Positions 5,962 to 9,468 of a stretch of 9,468 nt of DNA are shown here, in pieces. Numbering within the stretch: the first letter of the stretch is position 1; every line of letters begins with the position of its first letter. The stretch is from assembly GCA_000990145.1 (NCBI GenBank), contig LBSW01000017.1, positions 1-9,468 on the forward strand. The letters are read 5' to 3'. Position numbers and translations under genes: made by a program. The stretch is from Parcubacteria group bacterium GW2011_GWB1_37_13. GTDB taxonomy: Bacteria; Patescibacteriota; Minisyncoccia; Phycocordibacterales; UBA9973. The notes beneath the pieces are model-generated. The model did no database searches. It was not told the origin of the DNA and was given only the letters and a program-made list of their open reading frames with translations.

Positions 5962-7104
5962 TTAATTATACCACTTTTTTAATTTAGTCAAAATTTCTGA
6001 TAGGGCTTTGACGGTGTAATTAATATCATTTTTTGTTGTTTGTCTGCCTAACGAAAATCTCAAAGAACCATCGGTTTCTTTTATGTTTTTATTTATGGCT
6101 TTAATGACATACGATGCCTTGCCGTCTCCAGCTTTGCAAGCGCTCTTTGCTGAAGCCATTATGCCTCGCGCTGATAGTTCAATAACTAAAAGATCGCTTG
6201 GAATGTTTGGGACGGTAATATTTACATTATTCGGTAATCTGTTTTTTAAATCGCCATTCACCAAAAAATTAAAATTTTGATTTTTTAATTTCAATAATTT
6301 TTTAAAAAAATAATCTCGAAGCTTAATCAATCTTCTATATTCTTTTTCTTTTATCTTCTGCGCTGATTTCAAAGCAGCAGAAAATTTTAAAATCTCTGGC
6401 AAATTTTCAGTTCCCGGACGCATTCCGCCTTCCTGATCCCCCCCGCCAAAAATATTCGCAAGCGAAACACATTCTTTTTTAAAAAGCACTCCAATTCTGC
6501 CTGCGTCTTCAATCTTTGAACCGGACAACGTAAGCATATCGACACCAAGTTTTTCAACATTTAAATCAAGATAATTTGCCGTTTGCACCGCATCAGTATG
6601 AAAAAATATATTTTTTCTTTTATTTATTTTTTTATAATGTCTAATTTCTTTCGCAATTTCTTTTAGGGGCTGTATGGTTCCGATTTCATTGTTTGCATAG
6701 TTTACTGATATTAGCATCGTGTCTTTTCTTATTTGTTTTTTTATTTTTTTAGGATCTACGATTCCATTAATTTCAACTCCAATTATTGATATCCGCGCAA
6801 TTTTTCTTTTTGCTAAAAGTTTAAAAGTCTCAAGAACTGATGAATGTTCTATGTTAGTGGTAATAATATGAGGTAATTTTTTGGAAAATGACGCTAAAAC
6901 CACGCCTTGAATTGCAAGATTATTGCTTTCTGTGCCGCCGGAAGTAAATATCACTTCGAATGTTCTAGCTCCTAAAATATTTGCAACCTCTCCGCGAGCA
7001 TTTTCCAGTTTTTTCTTTGCATCTACTCCTAGGGAATGTATTGAGCTGGGATTTGCGGATATGCTGGCCGCATAATCCAAGTATATTTCATTTGATTTGG
7101 GCAT
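5962..7104 (-). CDS. Cysteine desulfurase (NifS/IscS family, PLP-dependent)
   Basis: Class-V aminotransferase-fold enzyme that takes sulfur from L-cysteine to form an enzyme persulfide and alanine, feeding Fe-S clusters or thiolated tRNA. Visible signatures: IYLDYAA (7-13), NPSSIHSLG (18-26), GGTESNN (56-62), PLP-stacking EHSS (86-89), NNEIG (138-142), HTDAVQ (169-174), PLP lysine in LSGSK (K197), GGGDQEGGMRPGTEN (220-234) and the persulfide Cys323 in KSACKAGDGKASYV. Two oddities: about 18 residues usually found between YLDYAATTP and GNPSSIH are missing, and the His before the PLP lysine is Ser, with GPKG changed to EDAG. At 380 residues it is near family length. It heads the minus-strand group, divergent from the DUF4446 gene. 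No IscU or MnmA is in the window, so the sulfur acceptor is unknown. Confidence 0.88.
   Translation of the reverse strand: MPKSNEIYLDYAASISANPSSIHSLGVDAKKKLENARGEVANILGARTFEVIFTSGGTESNNLAIQGVVLASFSKKLPHIITTNIEHSSVLETFKLLAKRKIARISIIGVEINGIVDPKKIKKQIRKDTMLISVNYANNEIGTIQPLKEIAKEIRHYKKINKRKNIFFHTDAVQTANYLDLNVEKLGVDMLTLSGSKIEDAGRIGVLFKKECVSLANIFGGGDQEGGMRPGTENLPEILKFSAALKSAQKIKEKEYRRLIKLRDYFFKKLLKLKNQNFNFLVNGDLKNRLPNNVNITVPNIPSDLLVIELSARGIMASAKSACKAGDGKASYVIKAINKNIKETDGSLRFSLGRQTTKNDINYTVKALSEILTKLKKWYN
5965..5991 (-). promoter_or_regulatory. Candidate internal promoter for the pseudoprotease gene
   Basis: On the minus strand TTGACT (5986-5991), a 15-nt spacer and TATAAT (5965-5970) lie in the last codons of the desulfurase gene, 6 nt before the ATG. 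The spacer is short. It would give a leaderless transcript, independently of read-through from the upstream gene. Confidence 0.35.
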
Positions 7105-7128
7105 AAAAATAGTATATATTATAGATAT
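7092..7128. promoter_or_regulatory. Overlapping divergent promoters, desulfurase (-) and DUF4446 (+)
   Basis: Only 24 bp (7105-7128) separate the two start codons. On +, TTGATT (7092-7097), 17 nt and TATATT (7115-7120) precede the ATG at 7129 by 8 nt. On -, TATAAT (7118-7123) lies 13 nt before the ATG at 7104, with a poor -35. The two -10 elements overlap, so the polymerases would compete. Neither gene has an SD site. Confidence 0.4.
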
Positions 7129-7587
7129 ATGAATACAAAGCTCGAAATAGCTTTTTTTATTTTTACCGGAATTGCCATTATTCTTGGCACTATTTGGGTA
7201 ATTGCTACGGAAAAGCGCTTGAAAAGATTCTTTCTCGGGAAAAAAGCGAAAGATTTGGAAGATACAATCACCAGTTTGGAACGGGACATTGTTAATTTAA
7301 AAAATGACAAGAATGAAATTCAAAAAAATCTTGCTGTAATAAATACAAAACTTAAAAAAAGTGTTCGCGGGCTGGAAGTCATACGCTTTAATCCCTTCCT
7401 TGATCAGGGCAGTAATCAAAGCTTTGCAATTGGAATGTTGAATGAAGAAGGTGATGGCGTTGTGTTTTCAAGTTTATACTCGCGCGAGCGAATGAGCATA
7501 TTTGCCAAACCTATCAAAAATAATAAATCAGAATATGAGCTTTCGGCCGAAGAAAAAGAAGTGCTGAAGAAGGCAGAAGTTAAATAG
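7129..7587 (+). CDS. DUF4446 family membrane protein
   Basis: A 152-residue protein with one N-terminal membrane helix (about 6-26), a basic stretch (29-41), a coiled-coil-like segment (about 42-76) and a C-terminal DUF4446 core: VIRFNPFLDQGSNQSFAIGM (84-103), DGVVFSSLYSRERMSIFAKP (109-128) and SEYELSAEEKEVL (134-146). These strings fit the family's conserved FNPF, QSFAL, SSLHSR and YAKPI elements. The family is widespread in Firmicutes and CPR and its function is unknown. The layout suggests a small globular domain held at the membrane by a coiled coil. The gene lies 41 nt before infB and probably shares its transcript, but that gap holds a hairpin. The start is the only ATG ahead of the membrane helix, and its promoter predicts a leaderless mRNA. 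Confidence 0.85.
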   Translation: MNTKLEIAFFIFTGIAIILGTIWVIATEKRLKRFFLGKKAKDLEDTITSLERDIVNLKNDKNEIQKNLAVINTKLKKSVRGLEVIRFNPFLDQGSNQSFAIGMLNEEGDGVVFSSLYSRERMSIFAKPIKNNKSEYELSAEEKEVLKKAEVK

Positions 7588-7617
7588 AAGCACATTTTCT
7601 AAAATTTTAATGTGCTT
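7588..7617. repeat. 9-bp hairpin between DUF4446 gene and infB
   Basis: AAGCACATT (7588-7596) pairs perfectly with AATGTGCTT (7609-7617) around a 12-nt loop that contains AAAATTTT. Seven A residues, not T, follow on the + strand, so it is not an intrinsic terminator for the upstream gene. It ends 11 nt before the infB ATG and could affect infB translation or mark an mRNA end. Confidence 0.5.
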
Positions 7618-7628
7618 AAAAAAATATT

Positions 7629-9185
7629 ATGAAAACAGAACAACAAAAAAAAAATATAGCGCTTCGTCCGCCGGTAGTGGTGGTTATGGGCCATATCGAT
7701 CACGGCAAATCAACGCTTCTTGATTACATCCGAAAAACGAATGTAACTCTTGATGAAGTTGGAGGAATAACCCAGAACATTTCCGCTTATGAAGTTTTAC
7801 ACAAAGACCCGCCTAGACTCGGCGAGACTGGTGAAAAAGGCAAGGATAAAAAAATAACTTTTTTGGACACGCCCGGGCATGAAGCTTTTTCAAAAATGCG
7901 CGAGCGCGGAGCTTTTATTGCCGATATTGCCATCTTAATTGTTTCAGCGGAAGACGGCGTAAAACCGCAAACAATTGAAGCGTGGAAAACAATCGCCGAA
8001 ACTAAACTCCCTGCGATTGTTGCAATAAATAAAATAGACAAACCAGGCGCTAATATTGAAAAAACAAAAAAAGAACTGTCGGAAAATGAAATCTATTTGG
8101 AAAATTATGGAGGAAAAATTCCGTATGTGGAAATTTCCGCTAAGATTGGCACCGGAGTAGATGATTTGCTGTCATTAATTTTAATTTTGGCCGAGATGGA
8201 AAATTTTACCGGAAATATTGAAGAAAACGGCTCTGGTTTTGTGATAGAAGCGGATTTGAATCCTCAGCTCGGAATACAGGCAACTTTGATTATTAAAAAC
8301 GGAGCGGTTCATAAAGGAATGTTCGTTGTTGTGGAAGACGCTGTCTGCACCACACGTATAATACAAAATTTTAAGGGAGAGGCAATAGATACTGCCTTTC
8401 CTTCCTCGCCTATACGTCTTTGCGGTTTTAATAAAATACCCAAAGTAGGAGCTGCATTCAAAACTTTTAAAAATAGGAAGGAGGCCTTGAAATGCATAGA
8501 GGATTGGAAAGATTTGGAAGTCAAACCGCCAACTAATAGTTCAACTGAAAAATTAGTTGCGGAAAATAAGAAAATAATTCCAATATTATTGAAAGCCGAT
8601 GTATCCGGCTCTCTGGAAGCTATTGAAAAAGAAATAGCTAAAATAAAATGCAAGGGAGAAATAGAGAGCGCGGAATTTAAGATCGTAGCGAAAGGAATAG
8701 GGCCTGTGTCTCTCTCAGACATAAAGAACATATCCGACAGCGAGAATGCAATTGTTATTGGATTTAATGTAAAAGCCGACAAAAGCGCTCTTGAAGCCGC
8801 TAAAAAAAGAGAAATACCCATTTCCTTTTTTAATATTATTTACAAAATGACTGAATGGCTCGAAGAACAAATGGAAAACAGAAGGCCAAGAATCAAAACG
8901 ATAGAAACGACAGGCCGAGCGAAAATTATTAGAGCTTTCAGCCGCACTAAAGAACGTCAAATAATAGGCGGGAAAGTAATCGAAGGAGCTATTGTATTGA
9001 ATGGAACAGTGAAGATTATGCGCAGGGAATTTGAAATAGGGCACGGAAAAATTATAAATTTGGAGAAAGGCAAAGTAAAAACTAGCGCCGTAGAAGAAGG
9101 GTCGGAATTCGGGATGATGATTGAATCAAAAATAGAGATTGCGCCCGGCGACATCATAGAACTGTTTTCCATAGCACAAAAATGA
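7629..9185 (+). CDS. infB: Translation initiation factor IF-2, short form
   Basis: GTPase that brings initiator tRNA to the 30S subunit and promotes 70S joining. It has 518 residues; the long N-terminal extension and IF2N domains of E. coli IF-2 (890 residues) are absent, as is usual for reduced genomes. G domain: G1 GHIDHGKS (21-28), G2 GGITQ (45-49), G3 DTPGHEAF (80-87), G4 NKID (134-137), G5 SAK (170-172). A 15-residue hydrophilic insertion (about 59-74) sits between G2 and G3. Domain II about 200-290, domain III from LLKADVSGSLEAI (320-332), and the tRNA-binding C2 barrel from GRAKIIRAF (429-437) to GDIIELF (507-513). In C2, the usual GC of IAGCYV is GG (447-448), LKRFK is LEKGK (478-482), and ECG is EFG (493-495). 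There is no SD at the start. The TGA stop overlaps the rbfA ATG. Confidence 0.95.
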   Translation: MKTEQQKKNIALRPPVVVVMGHIDHGKSTLLDYIRKTNVTLDEVGGITQNISAYEVLHKDPPRLGETGEKGKDKKITFLDTPGHEAFSKMRERGAFIADIAILIVSAEDGVKPQTIEAWKTIAETKLPAIVAINKIDKPGANIEKTKKELSENEIYLENYGGKIPYVEISAKIGTGVDDLLSLILILAEMENFTGNIEENGSGFVIEADLNPQLGIQATLIIKNGAVHKGMFVVVEDAVCTTRIIQNFKGEAIDTAFPSSPIRLCGFNKIPKVGAAFKTFKNRKEALKCIEDWKDLEVKPPTNSSTEKLVAENKKIIPILLKADVSGSLEAIEKEIAKIKCKGEIESAEFKIVAKGIGPVSLSDIKNISDSENAIVIGFNVKADKSALEAAKKREIPISFFNIIYKMTEWLEEQMENRRPRIKTIETTGRAKIIRAFSRTKERQIIGGKVIEGAIVLNGTVKIMRREFEIGHGKIINLEKGKVKTSAVEEGSEFGMMIESKIEIAPGDIIELFSIAQK

Positions 9186-9468
9186 TCCAGAGAAATGAAA
9201 AGGTGGCAAATTACATTAAAGAACTTGCGGCAGATTTTTTAGGGCGAGAAAATGATAGAACTTCGCTTATCACTGTAACTTCTGCAACTTGTTCCCCTGA
9301 TTTAAAGCGCGCAATTATATTTATCACCGTATTCCCTACTTTAAAAGAAAAAAGTGCGCTTCAGTTTGCCAAGCGTAAACGGGAAGAATTGCGTGAATTC
9401 ATAAAAAAAAATATGACTACAAAAAATATTCCTTTCATTGATGTTGCTATTGACCTAGGAGAAAAACA
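9182..9468 (+). CDS. rbfA: Ribosome-binding factor A, 3' end beyond window
   Basis: Partial gene, 95 codons visible and still open at the window edge. It starts at an ATG overlapping the infB stop (ATGA), indicating translational coupling. The protein begins MIQRNEKVANYIKELAADFL and continues LITVTSATCSPDLKRAIIFI (29-48), then REELREFIKKNM (about 69-80) and IPFIDVAIDLGEK. This fits RbfA, a KH-fold protein of about 110-130 residues that binds the 30S subunit and assists 16S rRNA 5'-end maturation. The conserved VTVT...SPDLxxAxVY..V core is recognisable, with Ile-Phe-Ile in place of Val-Tyr-Val. infB-rbfA order is conserved across bacteria, which supports the call. Confidence 0.88.
   Translation, partial: MIQRNEKVANYIKELAADFLGRENDRTSLITVTSATCSPDLKRAIIFITVFPTLKEKSALQFAKRKREELREFIKKNMTTKNIPFIDVAIDLGEK

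Noticed and set aside
8309..8821. Long open frame on the minus strand inside infB
   Set aside because: It overlaps a strongly conserved gene on the other strand and has no recognisable domain; the same applies to the + frames inside clpB, the pseudoprotease and the desulfurase.

Overview
The window looks like part of a genome from the candidate phyla radiation (Patescibacteria), most likely a Parcubacteria/Nomurabacteria-type lineage. This is inferred from several features together: AT-rich sequence, very short spacers, an IF-2 without its N-terminal extension, a DUF4446 gene next to infB, KGF-type pilin-like surface proteins, near absence of Shine-Dalgarno sites, and hairpin-rich spacers. 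TGA works as a normal stop (infB, and the protease-like gene) and never interrupts a core ORF, so the UGA=Gly code of Gracilibacteria/SR1 is unlikely.

Layout. (1) 1-2381 is an accessory-looking block. Two divergent genes for secreted or anchored proteins, a DUF1566 protein (-) and a pilin/PsbP-like protein (+), lie between two hairpin-rich spacers. Each spacer carries one copy of a perfect 40-bp sequence in opposite orientations (291-330 and 2332-2371). The right spacer also holds a terminator-like hairpin, a second long hairpin and a compact 78-nt four-way-junction cloverleaf. (2) 2382-7104 (-) is a cysteine desulfurase, then a trypsin-fold protein that has lost its catalytic triad, then ClpB. 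The desulfurase and the trypsin-like gene are 3 nt apart. clpB has its own palindromic promoter/operator-like site, and its reading frame is broken near the 3' end by what looks like a 20-nt deletion. (3) 7129-9468 (+) is a translation cluster: DUF4446 membrane protein, infB, and rbfA (ATGA overlap, cut by the window edge). It starts divergently from the desulfurase across only 24 bp.

How the genes fit together: infB and rbfA serve translation initiation and 30S maturation, ClpB serves protein disaggregation, and the desulfurase supplies sulfur for tRNA thiolation or Fe-S clusters. The two proteins in the left block are probably cell-surface factors. Five start codons have a -10-like hexamer about 6-13 nt upstream and no SD, which suggests leaderless transcription. 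The most interesting items are the inverted-repeat-bounded module with its cloverleaf, the clpB palindrome, the clpB frameshift and the pseudoprotease.
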